Below are positions 1-8,905 of a stretch of DNA of 64,000 nt, in pieces. The stretch spans positions 62,001 through 126,000 of the forward strand of contig NZ_JAKCFB010000002.1 of the NCBI RefSeq assembly GCF_024198235.1, given 5' to 3'. The translations under genes were made by a program, and so were the position numbers. The notes under the pieces are model-generated. The model had not been told where the DNA came from, did no database searches, and saw nothing but the letters and a program-made list of their open reading frames with translations. This stretch comes from Myxococcus dinghuensis. GTDB taxonomy: Bacteria; Myxococcota; Myxococcia; Myxococcales; Myxococcaceae. Numbering within the stretch: the first letter of the stretch is position 1; each line of letters begins with the position of its first letter.

Positions 1-1
1 A

Positions 2-322
2 CCGGAGGACATCGGCCAGGCGGCCGCGGCGGCCATCCAGCGTCCGGCGACGTTCCACGGCGTGACGCTGCAACTCGCCGGGGACATCCTCACGCCTCCG
101 CGGATTGTCGAGGTCCTCTCCCGCGTCGACGGCAAGGAGTACACGGCTCGGTCCGCCACCGTGGAGGAAGCCATCGCGGCGGGGCTGCATCCCGGCATGG
201 CGCGGGGCCTGACGTACATGAACGTCGCCCCGGTGCTGGCGCGCCCCGAGCTCGCGCGCGCCTACGGGCTCTCCCCCATGAGCTTCGAGACCTGGGCGAG
301 CCAGCGGCGCGAGCGGCGCTGA
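2..322 (+). CDS. NmrA-like NAD(P)-binding protein, C-terminal part
   Basis: The frame is open from the window edge to a TGA at 320-322, so only the last ~106 residues are present and the true start lies outside. The fragment holds the typical late part of an NmrA/SDR-a nucleotide-sugar-type fold: a D-I-G-x-A-A-A-A helix, then a strand reading LQLAGD followed by LTPPRIVEVLSR, then a C-terminal helical substrate-binding part ending in basic residues. Members bind NAD(P) and act as oxidoreductases or redox sensors in the cytoplasm. The Rossmann glycine motif that would prove cofactor binding is not in the window, so the substrate cannot be judged. Confidence 0.75.
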   Translation, partial: PEDIGQAAAAAIQRPATFHGVTLQLAGDILTPPRIVEVLSRVDGKEYTARSATVEEAIAAGLHPGMARGLTYMNVAPVLARPELARAYGLSPMSFETWASQRRERR

Positions 323-357
323 CGACCCTGGGCGCCTGTTCGCGGGACCGCGGAGCC

Positions 358-833
358 ATGCCCGCCCGCTCCACCCGGATGAACGTGTCTACCCGAACGA
401 CCCGGAGGCCATCCCAGCCGCGCTTCGCTCGGGGCTCACCCAGGAAGAGGTCGTCGAGCTGCCGTGGCGCGGAGGGAGCGTCCCGGAGTGGATGGACCTC
501 GCGGTGCGGAGAGAGGACGATGACTCGCAGCTGAGGACCGCGGTGAACCACGAGGGACTCGCGCCCTTGAAGAAGCTCCCAGGGCTCCAGCACCTCGTCC
601 TCGACCACACGCGACTCGGCGACGAGATCCTGCCGGACCTGTCCCGACTGGAACTCTCGTACGTCTCCTTGCCCGGGACCCAGGTGACACAGGAGGGTGT
701 CGCACGGCTCCGACACCGTTGTCCCACGTTGAAGCTCCAGTCCGCGTTCAAGCAATACACCGCGCCCCAGCCCGAGAAGACGAGGCGAGGGGGCCTTGGA
801 CGGTTCGTCCGAGCGCTGCTGAAGCGCGGATGA
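358..833 (+). pseudogene. Leucine-rich-repeat-like protein, frameshifted at its start
   Basis: From about 366 to the TGA at 831-833 one frame reads as convincing protein: it begins LHPDERVYPNDPEAI, continues through ELPWRGG and PEWMDLAV, and ends with LRR-like strands (LQHLVLDHTRLGDE, then LPGTQVTQEGV). No start codon exists in that frame near its beginning; the natural ATG at 358 is one base out of frame, which suggests a single-base loss around 361-370. The LRR part also looks shortened between LPDLSR and LELSYV. An internal ATG at 492 could still give a 113-residue product. Function unknown; calling it a pseudogene is inference, and a sequencing error is an alternative. Confidence 0.5.
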
Positions 834-837
834 CGCG

Positions 838-865
838 CGAGGGCTCGACCTTCGAGGCGCCCTCG
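838..865. terminator. Nested hairpin between convergent genes
   Basis: CGAGGG (838-843) pairs with CCCTCG (860-865), and inside it CTCGA (844-848) pairs with TCGAG (852-856). It sits between the stop of the plus-strand gene at 833 and the stop of the minus-strand regulator at 869, so it can end transcription from both sides. No U-tract is present. Confidence 0.5.
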
Positions 866-868
866 ACG

Positions 869-1651
869 TCAAACCTTGCGGCGCACGCCTGTCGCACCCG
901 CGAGGAGCATGTCGCGCAGCGGCTGCGCGCGCTCACGCGCGACAGGCACATGGATACCGCGGCCGTCCTTCACGAGGCCCTCCCCCACCCACACCCGGGT
1001 CTCGCTGTCGCGTTCGAGTTCCTTGATGTGCGCCGCGTTGACCAGCCAGTTGCGATGAACCCGAGTGAACGCGCGGCCGAATGACGCCTCGATCGCGGAC
1101 AGCGACAGGTCGACGTCGAAGACCCCCTGGGACGTGTGGACCCGGGTCAAGCGTTCCGCCGCCTCGAACGCCCACACCTCGTCGCGGTCGAAGAAGACCA
1201 GACTCTTCTGCCGCCGCGCGGCGATGCGCGGAGGCCCCGGTGGCCGTGGGTGCGGACCGCGCGCGCGAAGCCTGAGCAGACACTGCTCGACGCGCTCCTC
1301 GGTGAAGGGCTTGAGCAGGTAGTCGGCAACGCCGAGGTCATACGCCTCGAGCGCGTGCACGGTGAACGCGGTCGCCAGCACGACCCATGGCGCCGTGGGC
1401 AGCGCCGCGAGCGCGCGCGCGAGGTCCAGTCCCTCGTTTCGACCGCCCGACAGCCGGACGTCGAGGAACGCGACGTCGAACGCGAGGCGCCCGTCGCCGA
1501 GCAGGAGCTCCCGCGCGTCCTCCGCCGACGCGACGGCCCCCGTGACCTGGGCCAGGTGGGACTCCTCCAGCAATTCGACGAGGTAGTTTCGCGCGGCCCA
1601 CTCGTCGTCCACGACGAGGGCACGCAGCTTCTCGCCACTCCCGGTGCTCAT
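869..1651 (-). CDS. LytR/AlgR-family response regulator (REC + LytTR)
   Basis: A 260-residue DNA-binding response regulator. The receiver domain (about residues 9-130) has the acidic pair D15/D16, the phospho-acceptor D64 in FLDVRL and K114 in LLKPF. The second half (about 150-255) is a LytTR domain with the marker FTRVHRNWLVN. I chose the ATG at 1651 because it directly precedes the first receiver strand and overlaps the kinase stop by four bases (ATGA), which indicates translational coupling. The partner kinase is the gene immediately upstream. LytTR regulators commonly control surface, adhesion or efflux genes; the target here is not evident. Confidence 0.93.
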   Translation of the reverse strand: MSTGSGEKLRALVVDDEWAARNYLVELLEESHLAQVTGAVASAEDARELLLGDGRLAFDVAFLDVRLSGGRNEGLDLARALAALPTAPWVVLATAFTVHALEAYDLGVADYLLKPFTEERVEQCLLRLRARGPHPRPPGPPRIAARRQKSLVFFDRDEVWAFEAAERLTRVHTSQGVFDVDLSLSAIEASFGRAFTRVHRNWLVNAAHIKELERDSETRVWVGEGLVKDGRGIHVPVARERAQPLRDMLLAGATGVRRKV

Positions 1652-2751
1652 GCCGCGCTCCCTGGCGTCATCGGGAGCTCGATGACCGCCGAGGTCCCTT
1701 CGCTCGAAGACTGGAATCGCAAGGCCGCCCCAGGGCACCGGAGCTCCAGCCGCCGACGCACCACGCGCAGACCGAGCGCGCCAGGACGCGGCTCGCCGGT
1801 CGAAAGCCCGGGGCCGTTGTCCGACACCATGAACACGAGCCTCGACTCGGCACCAGCCCCTCGGAGGCCGGCACTCACCGCCACCCGGCCGCCGCCAGCT
1901 CGACACAACGCCCCATGCTGGACCGCGTTCTCGACCAGCGGCTGCAGCAGCAGCTTCGGCAACACCACGCTCCCCACCTCCGGAGGAATGTCCCAGTCGA
2001 AGCGGAGCGCGTCACCGTGGCGGGACTCGAGGATCTCCGCGTAACGCCGGAGCCAGGTGACCTCCTGGTCGAGCGTCTGCATCTCCTCCTGTCCCTGCAG
2101 CACGTCACGCAACAGGTCGCCGAGACAGCCAATCAGGCGCCGGGCCTCCCGGGGATTCTGCGTCACCAGTCCGGCGATGGTGTTGAGCGTGTTGAGGAGG
2201 AAATGTGGCTCGAGCTGCGAGCGCAATCGCGCCAGCTCCGCGGAGACTCGGAGCTGCTCGGCCTCGATGCGGAGCTGCTCCGTCTCGAGCGCACGCAGCT
2301 GGGCCTGCTCGGACACGTGCGGAGACACGAAGGCAAGTCCCCAGACACCAGCGATGGCGACCCCCACCATCGCGCCGAATCCGCCCGCGAGCGGAAGCGA
2401 GAGCGGCCCCTTCTCATCGAGTTCGAAGCCCAGGAGCCCTTCCACCACGAACACGAAGGCGAGGGCGAAGAGCACCCCGATGACCACGGCGACGAGAAGG
2501 CTGGCAACCACGCCCCTCGTCGTCCCCAACCGCCGCTCGACGCAGGCATTGAACGTGACCGACAGCGCGACCAACTGCAGTGGAGTCTCGACCACCCAGA
2601 GCAAGAACCGGAGGGCGATGCTCGCGACGCGCTCGCCTTCACGGAACTCGGGGGCGGTCTGCAGCAACCCGATGCCCACGACCAGGGCCATGCCGACGAG
2701 CCAACGCCGCCACGCGAAGAGCATCGGATGTTGCACGGCTGAGTCTTGCAA
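1648..2751 (-). CDS. LytS-type sensor histidine kinase (His_kinase + HATPase_c)
   Basis: A 367-residue inner-membrane kinase. Four hydrophobic segments lie at about 16-32, 44-70, 79-108 and 121-142, followed by a coiled coil rich in E/L/R. The phospho-acceptor His183 is in EPHFLLNTLN, the hallmark of the His_kinase (PF06580) family, and the N-box LVENAVQHG and DNGPGL of the ATPase domain follow. It lacks a recognisable extracytoplasmic ligand domain, so the signal is probably sensed in or at the membrane. It is transcribed with the LytTR regulator and overlaps it by four bases. The start at 2751 gives a short N-terminus directly before the first membrane segment. Confidence 0.93.
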   Translation of the reverse strand: MQDSAVQHPMLFAWRRWLVGMALVVGIGLLQTAPEFREGERVASIALRFLLWVVETPLQLVALSVTFNACVERRLGTTRGVVASLLVAVVIGVLFALAFVFVVEGLLGFELDEKGPLSLPLAGGFGAMVGVAIAGVWGLAFVSPHVSEQAQLRALETEQLRIEAEQLRVSAELARLRSQLEPHFLLNTLNTIAGLVTQNPREARRLIGCLGDLLRDVLQGQEEMQTLDQEVTWLRRYAEILESRHGDALRFDWDIPPEVGSVVLPKLLLQPLVENAVQHGALCRAGGGRVAVSAGLRGAGAESRLVFMVSDNGPGLSTGEPRPGALGLRVVRRRLELRCPGAALRFQSSSEGTSAVIELPMTPGSAA

Positions 2752-2936
2752 GAGGCATCCAGGCTAGCCACCGGCCACGCGGATTGGCAAGGTCACGCCC
2801 GCAGCCTCCGGTTCGTGCGCACGCCGCGACAGCTCGTCGCACGCGCACGACGGTTCGTCGGGAGTGAATGGAATCACGCCACGCCCGATGCGAAAGCCTG
2901 TCCGCCACACTCCTCCCTCACGCAGGCGGACGCCGG

Positions 2937-4394
2937 ATGCTCCCACCTCCATTTCGCAGACATTCCCGGAGACCCGCCGGCGCACGTCGCCGGCACCTCG
3001 TCGGTCCCCCTCCCTCCCGCGCCATCACGGTCATCGCGTTGGTCACGCTGGGCGCTTGTCGCACCGAGAAGGAGGAGGAGCCGCGACGCGGCGACCTCAC
3101 GGGGAAGCAGCTCTTCGAGCAGCCCTTCCCCGGAACCAACGGTCGCTCCTGCGCGACCTGCCACGTGCCGGAGGACCACTTCACCCTCACCCCCACGCAC
3201 GTGGCCCGATTGCTGGAAACGTCTCCGGACGATCCACTGTTCAACGCGATCGACGCCGACGACCCCACGGCCACGACCTTGACCTTCGAACACTTGAAGA
3301 AGGGCCTCGTGCGCGTGTGGCTGCCATTGCCGGACACCATGGACTTGATCGACGACGAGGGCCACGTCACGACGCCGCCCGACCGCAGGCTGTTCGTGTG
3401 GCGGGCCGTTCCCTCGATTGCCGACACCGCGATGAGCGCGCCCTTCCAGCTCGACGGGCGCATGGCGACGCTGGAACAGCAGGCGCAAGCCGCCCTCACC
3501 TCGCACAGCGAAGGCGGCACGGCGCCCGCGAGCGAGCTCGCGCGCATCGCCACCTTCGAGCGCGACGTGTTCTCCTCGGACCGGGCCCGCACCATCGCGG
3601 CGCGGCTGGCGCAGGGAGCCGACCCGACGGGCTTGCCCGACGTGGAGGACGGGCTGAGCCTCTCGCCCGCCGAGCAGCGGGGCCGGGAGGTGTACGCGGC
3701 CGCCTGTGCGGCGTGCCACGGAGGGGCCACCAAGCAGACCCTCACGAAGCGAGAGGTCCACGATTCGTTGTTTCCCGCCCTCAGGCCCGACGGCACCGTG
3801 CAGTACGAGGTGCCCGCGACCACCCCGCCGACCCCGGTGCTCGCGTCCACTCCGGGCAACGGGTTCATGAACATCGGCTCGGCGTTCGTCACGTACCTGG
3901 GACAGGTCGACCCCGAGTCGGAGATCTTCACCAGGACGGTCCACTTCCCCCGCTACCGATACCGCTTCTACACGGACGGCTCTCGTACGCAGAAGGTCGT
4001 CGATCTACCGCCCAAGCCTCCGCCCTTCGCCGGGGGAGACCTGTCGGACTTCGAGCCGGAGATCGACGCCGATGGCAACCCCATCGCCGGCCCCAACCGG
4101 GTCCCCCAGTTCTTCTCGTCGGACCCGGGGCGCGCCATCATCACGGGAGAGCCCAACGACTTCGAGGCCTTCGACGTGCCCACGTTGCGTGGGATAGGCC
4201 GCACGGCGCCCTACTTCCACGACAACAGCGCCGTGGAGCTCCACAAGGTGGTCGACTTCTACAGCCAGTTCGTCCTGGGGAGGTTCGCCAGCCTCGACCT
4301 GCCTCCCGTCCATCCGCCGGAGCATGAAGGCCCGCCGGAATCCCTCACGCCCGACCAGAAGAGCGATTTGATCGCCTTCCTGCGTCGACTCTGA
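2937..4394 (+). CDS. Dihaem cytochrome c peroxidase/MauG-like lipoprotein
   Basis: A 485-residue exported protein with two haem c sites: C72-x-x-C75-H76 (CATCH) and C257-x-x-C260-H261 (CAACH). This spacing fits the bacterial cytochrome c peroxidase/MauG superfamily, which reduces peroxide or oxidises protein or small-molecule partners in the periplasm. The segment LFVWRAVPSIADTAM and the later FDVPTLRGIGRTAPYFHDNS are typical landmarks. A lipobox (LVTLGAC) ends at Cys41, so the protein is probably membrane-anchored. The ATG at 2937 leaves an unusually long, Arg/Pro-rich N-terminus before the hydrophobic stretch, so the real start could differ. It is divergent from the LytS-type kinase gene. 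Confidence 0.85.
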   Translation: MLPPPFRRHSRRPAGARRRHLVGPPPSRAITVIALVTLGACRTEKEEEPRRGDLTGKQLFEQPFPGTNGRSCATCHVPEDHFTLTPTHVARLLETSPDDPLFNAIDADDPTATTLTFEHLKKGLVRVWLPLPDTMDLIDDEGHVTTPPDRRLFVWRAVPSIADTAMSAPFQLDGRMATLEQQAQAALTSHSEGGTAPASELARIATFERDVFSSDRARTIAARLAQGADPTGLPDVEDGLSLSPAEQRGREVYAAACAACHGGATKQTLTKREVHDSLFPALRPDGTVQYEVPATTPPTPVLASTPGNGFMNIGSAFVTYLGQVDPESEIFTRTVHFPRYRYRFYTDGSRTQKVVDLPPKPPPFAGGDLSDFEPEIDADGNPIAGPNRVPQFFSSDPGRAIITGEPNDFEAFDVPTLRGIGRTAPYFHDNSAVELHKVVDFYSQFVLGRFASLDLPPVHPPEHEGPPESLTPDQKSDLIAFLRRL

Positions 4395-4533
4395 GTCGTC
4401 CGGCGCGGCCGAGCGGGCCATGCCCTGGAGCGTCGTCGAGGGCTCGAGCAAGGTCGTTGATGGATGGGCGCTTTCTGTCCGAGACATCCGTCGGCTCTCC
4501 CCTGAAAACCTGAAAGGCTGTAATGGGGGAGCC

Positions 4534-6108
4534 ATGACGACTCGCTCGAGCATCTTCATGGCGGCAGTGGGATGGGCTGTCCTGGTCGTGGGGTGTGGAG
4601 GGGACACGGAGCGCCGCGCGGACACTCCCGGAGACGCGGGACAGGAGTCAGACGCGGGGCAGGTCCCCGACGCGGGACACGAGCCCGACGCGGGGCCCCT
4701 GGCGGACTCGGGGACGCCCGAAAACCCCGGGCCGACGGTGGGGGTGTCGTGCTCGCCGGGCGGCGGGTGCTCGGAGTTCATCGGCTCGGGCAGCGGCTAC
4801 ATCTGGGTGGACGGCACCAAGGCAGCGCCGGACCGCTACGCGGGAAAGACGTTGTGCATCAGGCCCGGGACGTATGAGTACCTGGCCCTGCACGGGGTCA
4901 AGGGGACGGCCGAAAAGCCCGTCACCATCACCAACTGCGATGGCCAGGCCGTGTTCAACAACACGAAGAGCAGCCCCGTGGGAATCACCGGGGCCAGCCG
5001 CTACCTGCGGCTGACCGGGACGGGGAGCACGAACCTCTACGGACTGGTGGCGGGGACCGCGGGCGGCAACCAGGCGCACATCGACCTGCGCGAGGGTACG
5101 TCCGACGTGGAGATCGACCACGTGGAGGTGCGCGGCAATCCCCAGGGAGGCGTGGGCATCGCCTTCCGCACCTATCCGACGTGCGCCGGCGTCTGGGCGC
5201 GCGGCACCTGGGCCCAGTACAACACCCGCATCCACGACACGTACGTCCACGACACCGTCTACGAGGGGCTCTACATCGGCCCTTCGCACCATGGCTGGGA
5301 GAGCGGGCTGTCGTACACGCCGGGAGTCGACTGCGGCGGCGGGAAGCGGGTGTTCGAGGCGGATGTGATTGGCGTCGAGGTGGTGGACAACCAGGTGGAG
5401 AACACCGGCAACGACGCCATCCAGGTGGGAGGCGCGCTCCAGGGGATGACCATCCGGGGCAACGTCATCCGGAACTACGGCTTGAACAACAACAGCAGCC
5501 ACTCCGGCGGCATCACCGTGAACCCGGGCAGCATGGGCGTCATCGACGCGAACTGGATCGAAACGGCGCAGCCGCGCTCCACCCAGGGCATCCTGTTCCA
5601 GGGCCTGGGTGGCACCCTGATGATGAACAACGTCATCCTCGGCGCCAACACGGGCACCCTCTTCAATCGCACCACCGACGTGAACCTGCAGCGCGCGAGC
5701 CCGCCGCCGGTCGCCTATCACCACAACACGGTGGTGAGCTCCGCGACCGAGGGCATCTACGTCTTCTGCAACCTCATCAAGGACAACACCGTCACCTTCT
5801 CCAACAACGTGGTGGCGGGCGCGCCGGTGACACACGCGGGCAATGGAAACAACACGGCGTGCCTCAGCCTGTTCGCGACGACGAACCTCGTCTCCACCCA
5901 GGTGGCGGCCGCGGGCTTCGTGGACGCGGCGGCGAAGAACTTCCACCTGCGGCCCTCGTCGCCCGCGGTGGACAAGGGCGTGAACCTGGCCGGGGTGGTG
6001 GACTTCGATTACGACGGAGCCCAGCGCGTGCCCCCCCATGACCAGGGCGCGTACGTGGCGGCCGCCGGGCTCCCCTTCGCCCCGGCGCGGCCCGAGCCCG
6101 CGCGCTGA
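4534..6108 (+). CDS. Right-handed beta-helix lipoprotein
   Basis: A 524-residue predicted surface or periplasmic lipoprotein. The N-terminus MTTRSSIFMAAVGWAVLVVGC gives a signal peptide with lipobox. A linker with repeated D-A-G steps (about residues 30-60) follows. The rest is a parallel beta-helix with recurrent turns rich in Asn and Gly, such as NQVENTGNDAIQVGG, IRGNVIRNYGLNNNSSHSGG and NPGSMGVIDANWIE, as in pectate-lyase-like and NosD-like folds. Such proteins often bind or cleave acidic polysaccharides; no specific catalytic residues can be assigned. The ATG at 4534 follows a GGGGGA ribosome-binding site and starts exactly at the signal peptide. Confidence 0.8.
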   Translation: MTTRSSIFMAAVGWAVLVVGCGGDTERRADTPGDAGQESDAGQVPDAGHEPDAGPLADSGTPENPGPTVGVSCSPGGGCSEFIGSGSGYIWVDGTKAAPDRYAGKTLCIRPGTYEYLALHGVKGTAEKPVTITNCDGQAVFNNTKSSPVGITGASRYLRLTGTGSTNLYGLVAGTAGGNQAHIDLREGTSDVEIDHVEVRGNPQGGVGIAFRTYPTCAGVWARGTWAQYNTRIHDTYVHDTVYEGLYIGPSHHGWESGLSYTPGVDCGGGKRVFEADVIGVEVVDNQVENTGNDAIQVGGALQGMTIRGNVIRNYGLNNNSSHSGGITVNPGSMGVIDANWIETAQPRSTQGILFQGLGGTLMMNNVILGANTGTLFNRTTDVNLQRASPPPVAYHHNTVVSSATEGIYVFCNLIKDNTVTFSNNVVAGAPVTHAGNGNNTACLSLFATTNLVSTQVAAAGFVDAAAKNFHLRPSSPAVDKGVNLAGVVDFDYDGAQRVPPHDQGAYVAAAGLPFAPARPEPAR

Positions 6109-6121
6109 CGGGCCGGGCCCG

Positions 6122-6194
6122 CCGCTGGGACGTGGACACGAAGCAGCCCCGGTCCCCTCTCACGGGCACCGGGGCCACGGGCTCGTCCCAGCGG
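6122..6194. terminator. Two-tier bidirectional terminator
   Basis: An outer perfect 11-bp inverted repeat (CCGCTGGGACG at 6122-6132 with its complement at 6184-6194) encloses an inner perfect 8-bp hairpin (GCCCCGGT at 6146-6153 with ACCGGGGC at 6168-6175). It fills the gap between convergent genes ending at 6108 and 6200. Confidence 0.65.
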
Positions 6195-6199
6195 TGGGG

Positions 6200-7618
6200 T
6201 CACTTCCTTGCGGGCACCGGGCTCCCCGAGGTGGCCTCCATTGGCGCCTGGAGCGGAGGAAGCGACGCGGTCAGCGCCCCCAGGTAGAGCCGGCCGTGGA
6301 AGCCGTCCGGCCGCGGGGAGGTGAAGAGCACCAGCCCCGCGGCCTGCTTCGAGGACTGCCGCGCGTCGAGCGTCGGGCTGATGCCGAAGACGTTGCACTC
6401 CACCTCCTCCTCCCAGACGCTGTAGCGACAAGCGAACTGGGTGCCTCGCTGGAAGCCCACATCCAGGACCCGCACCGCCGACAGGGCCCGCGCCACGCGA
6501 GCGCCCATGGGCTCCAGGTCGCCATCCCAGCCCACCTCCGTGGTGCGCGCGTGGACGCTGCCCGTGAGCACCAGCGTCCAGGCCTGGGGGCGCTCCGCCC
6601 GGGCCTTCAGCAGGTGCTGGGCCATCTGCTCCTCGCGCTCGTTGCCGTGGGCCTTGTCGGAGTCGATGGCGGCCACGGCCACGTCCCCTCCGGAGACGCG
6701 CAAGCGGCGGACCTGCTCGACGAGCCACAGCATGGCACCGCTGCTGCGCCCGTCCTGGTAGGCCCGGCGCCAGAACGCACTCTCCGAGAGGAGCTCCTGG
6801 ACGGCCATGGCGCCGCCGTCGCTGGCGAGGTAGCGCTCGAGGAGCGGCTGCTCCGAGGCGGGAATGGACAGCCCCAGCGTCACCGGCAACCGCTGGGATG
6901 CGGCCTCGCACACCATCCGCAGCGCCGCCGAGGGGACCTCCTGCGTGCCCAGGGGGTCCGCGACCAGCACGACGCCTCCCGCGGCCAACAGGGACGAAGC
7001 CCCCTCCAGGGGCGCACCACACGCGGGAGCGAGGGCGGGGGCCCCACCCTCCTCCCGTTGGCCATCCATCACCACCGAGCGCATGGGGACGGGGGGATTT
7101 CCTCCCACCAGCTCCAGCGAGGGCGCCATCTCCAGTCGCTCCAGGAGCTTCTGCTCGACGTCCATGTCGCGATAACCGAACGCCGGCCGGTAGCTCTCCA
7201 GCCCAGGAACGTTGAGGAAGGCATCCGCCACGTTGAACAGCGGCGTGTTGGCCCACTCGGGTGTCTCCGCGCTGGAGGTGCCCCCGTGGACGTACCGGAC
7301 GCGAAAGACGCGAACGAGCGCCTGCCGGGGCCCGAGCCGCTCCCCCTTGATGTAGTAGCGCTCGGGGGGCGCGACGTCCGGAATGAAGGAGGAGTACATC
7401 TCCAGGCCCCCCTCCTTCTCCATCACGTCGAGGCGGCTCTTCCCCAGGAGGTAGCGGACCGTCATCAGCGCGTCCTCGACGGGCACCTGATAGACGAGCT
7501 CGTGCGTGGGCGCCTCGTATTGTCCGGTCTCGGGATTGTACCGGGTGTAGAGCCCCTGCGTGACGCTGGCGCATCCCACGCACCCCAGGAGCCCCAACGT
7601 CATTCCAAGCCGTCGCAT
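6200..7618 (-). CDS. Conserved lipoprotein of unknown function
   Basis: A 472-residue predicted lipoprotein: MRRLGMTLGLLGCVGC supplies a short signal peptide and lipobox. The ATG at 7618 is preceded by GGAGGA. The first half (YNPETGQYEAP, DALMTVRYLLG, YYIKGERLG) looks like a small structural domain. The second half has an alternating strand/helix pattern with VVLVADPLG, VAVAAIDSDKAHGNERE and VLTGSVHARTTEVGW. The last resembles the GN-x-HA-type motif of ChaN/Tiki-superfamily or erythromycin-esterase-like proteins. That similarity is weak and by eye only. No operon partner: the downstream gene is convergent and the upstream regulator is 148 bases away. Confidence 0.6.
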   Translation of the reverse strand: MRRLGMTLGLLGCVGCASVTQGLYTRYNPETGQYEAPTHELVYQVPVEDALMTVRYLLGKSRLDVMEKEGGLEMYSSFIPDVAPPERYYIKGERLGPRQALVRVFRVRYVHGGTSSAETPEWANTPLFNVADAFLNVPGLESYRPAFGYRDMDVEQKLLERLEMAPSLELVGGNPPVPMRSVVMDGQREEGGAPALAPACGAPLEGASSLLAAGGVVLVADPLGTQEVPSAALRMVCEAASQRLPVTLGLSIPASEQPLLERYLASDGGAMAVQELLSESAFWRRAYQDGRSSGAMLWLVEQVRRLRVSGGDVAVAAIDSDKAHGNEREEQMAQHLLKARAERPQAWTLVLTGSVHARTTEVGWDGDLEPMGARVARALSAVRVLDVGFQRGTQFACRYSVWEEEVECNVFGISPTLDARQSSKQAAGLVLFTSPRPDGFHGRLYLGALTASLPPLQAPMEATSGSPVPARK

Positions 7619-7766
7619 CACATCCTCCATGCGCCACAGGCCTGGAGGAGGGTTGGGGGCCTCCGGGCCGCGCACCGCGGAAACGATGGGAGCGCGGAGG
7701 ACATATCCCCCCACCCCGACGTTTCTCGAGCCACCGCGAGGAGATGTACTCGCCAGGGAGGGTCCG

Positions 7767-8819
7767 TCAACGGGCCGCGCGTCGCTGCGACTGATGCGGT
7801 GCCCTTCTCGTCCTGGACTTCGTCACCAGGGTGGGCACGGGCAGGGCGCCCCGCACGGGCTCCGCGCCGAAGCCTCGTCGGTAGAGGCTCGGCGCCACGC
7901 CGAAGCGGCGCTCGAAGGCCCTGCGGAAGACGTCCGCGCTCTGGAACCCCACGGCGAGCGCCACCTGTTCGATGCCGCCATCGCCCTCCACCAGCCTTCG
8001 ACGCGCCTCCTCCATCCGGAGCTGCTCCACGTAGGCGGCCGGCGTCTGTCCGAAGGCGCTCCGGAACTGGCGGGCGAAGTGTCGCGGGCTGAGGCACGTC
8101 CGCTGCGCCAGCGCCTCGACGGAGAGGTCTCCCGCGAGATTGACCAGCATCCAACTGGTCAGGTCCCCGAACCGGCTCCCACTCTCCTCCTGGAAGCGCA
8201 GCGGTTCGGAGTACTGGGCCTGTCCTCCCGGGCGCTTGAGGTACATCACCAGCTCGCGCGCCACGGTGAGGGCCGCGCGCGGCCCGTGGTCCTCTTCGAT
8301 GAGCGCGAGCGACAGGTCGATGCCCGCGGTGATGCCCGCGGACGTGTAGAAGGCGCCGTCCTTGATGAACAAGGCATCCGGCTCGAGGCGGACCTTCGGA
8401 AAGCGCGCCGCGACGTCCTGCGCGAACTGCCAGTGGGTGGTCGCGCGCCGGCCGTCGAGGAGCCCCGACGCCGCGAGTGCGTAGATACCCGTACAGACGG
8501 AGACGACGCGCCGGACCGTGTGTGCGCGGGCACGGAGCCAGCGCACCACCTGCGCATTCGTGTCCGGCACCCGCAGGCCCGCACCTCCGCAGATGACGAG
8601 CGTGTCCAGCCCCCGGGCGTCATCCAGCGAGAGGTGAGGCCTGAAGACGAGCCCCGACTCCGACCGGAACTCCCCTGGATGCAGCCCCACCATCACCGCC
8701 TCGTAACGGCGCTGCCCGCCCGTCTGGACCTTCGCGAAGGCCTCCAGCGGCCCCACGAGGTCCAGGGCCTCCACGCCCTCGTAGCCGAGTACCCCCACCC
8801 GTTGCGTCGACGCGGTCAT
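7767..8819 (-). CDS. GlxA-type transcriptional regulator (DJ-1/PfpI + AraC HTH)
   Basis: A 350-residue regulator. Residues about 7-175 form a DJ-1/PfpI-like sensor domain (VLGYEGVEALDLVGPLEAF, LVICGGAGLRV, and the nucleophile-elbow-like SVCTGIYALAASGLL). Residues about 220-315 carry two AraC helix-turn-helix motifs (DLSVEALAQRTCLSPRHFARQF and GIEQVALAVGFQSADVFRRAF). In this family the DJ-1 part is thought to sense a small molecule rather than act as an enzyme. The ATG at 8819 starts just before the first DJ-1 strand; a second in-frame ATG lies seven codons upstream. The tail after the HTH is Arg-rich. It could control the adjacent permease gene, but nothing in the sequence proves this. Confidence 0.9.
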   Translation of the reverse strand: MTASTQRVGVLGYEGVEALDLVGPLEAFAKVQTGGQRRYEAVMVGLHPGEFRSESGLVFRPHLSLDDARGLDTLVICGGAGLRVPDTNAQVVRWLRARAHTVRRVVSVCTGIYALAASGLLDGRRATTHWQFAQDVAARFPKVRLEPDALFIKDGAFYTSAGITAGIDLSLALIEEDHGPRAALTVARELVMYLKRPGGQAQYSEPLRFQEESGSRFGDLTSWMLVNLAGDLSVEALAQRTCLSPRHFARQFRSAFGQTPAAYVEQLRMEEARRRLVEGDGGIEQVALAVGFQSADVFRRAFERRFGVAPSLYRRGFGAEPVRGALPVPTLVTKSRTRRAPHQSQRRAAR

Positions 8820-8879
8820 GTGTACCTCTCGACGCCGCATCGTAGTCCTGGAAGCCGGCTCGCGGGGCTCCACCGCGGG

Positions 8880-8905
8880 GCGCCAGGGGGCCGCCAGGCT
8901 GGCGC
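8880..8905 (-). terminator. Terminator of the permease gene
   Basis: Perfect 7-bp stem GCGCCAG (8880-8886) with CTGGCGC (8899-8905), immediately downstream of the minus-strand permease stop at 8906. Confidence 0.55.
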
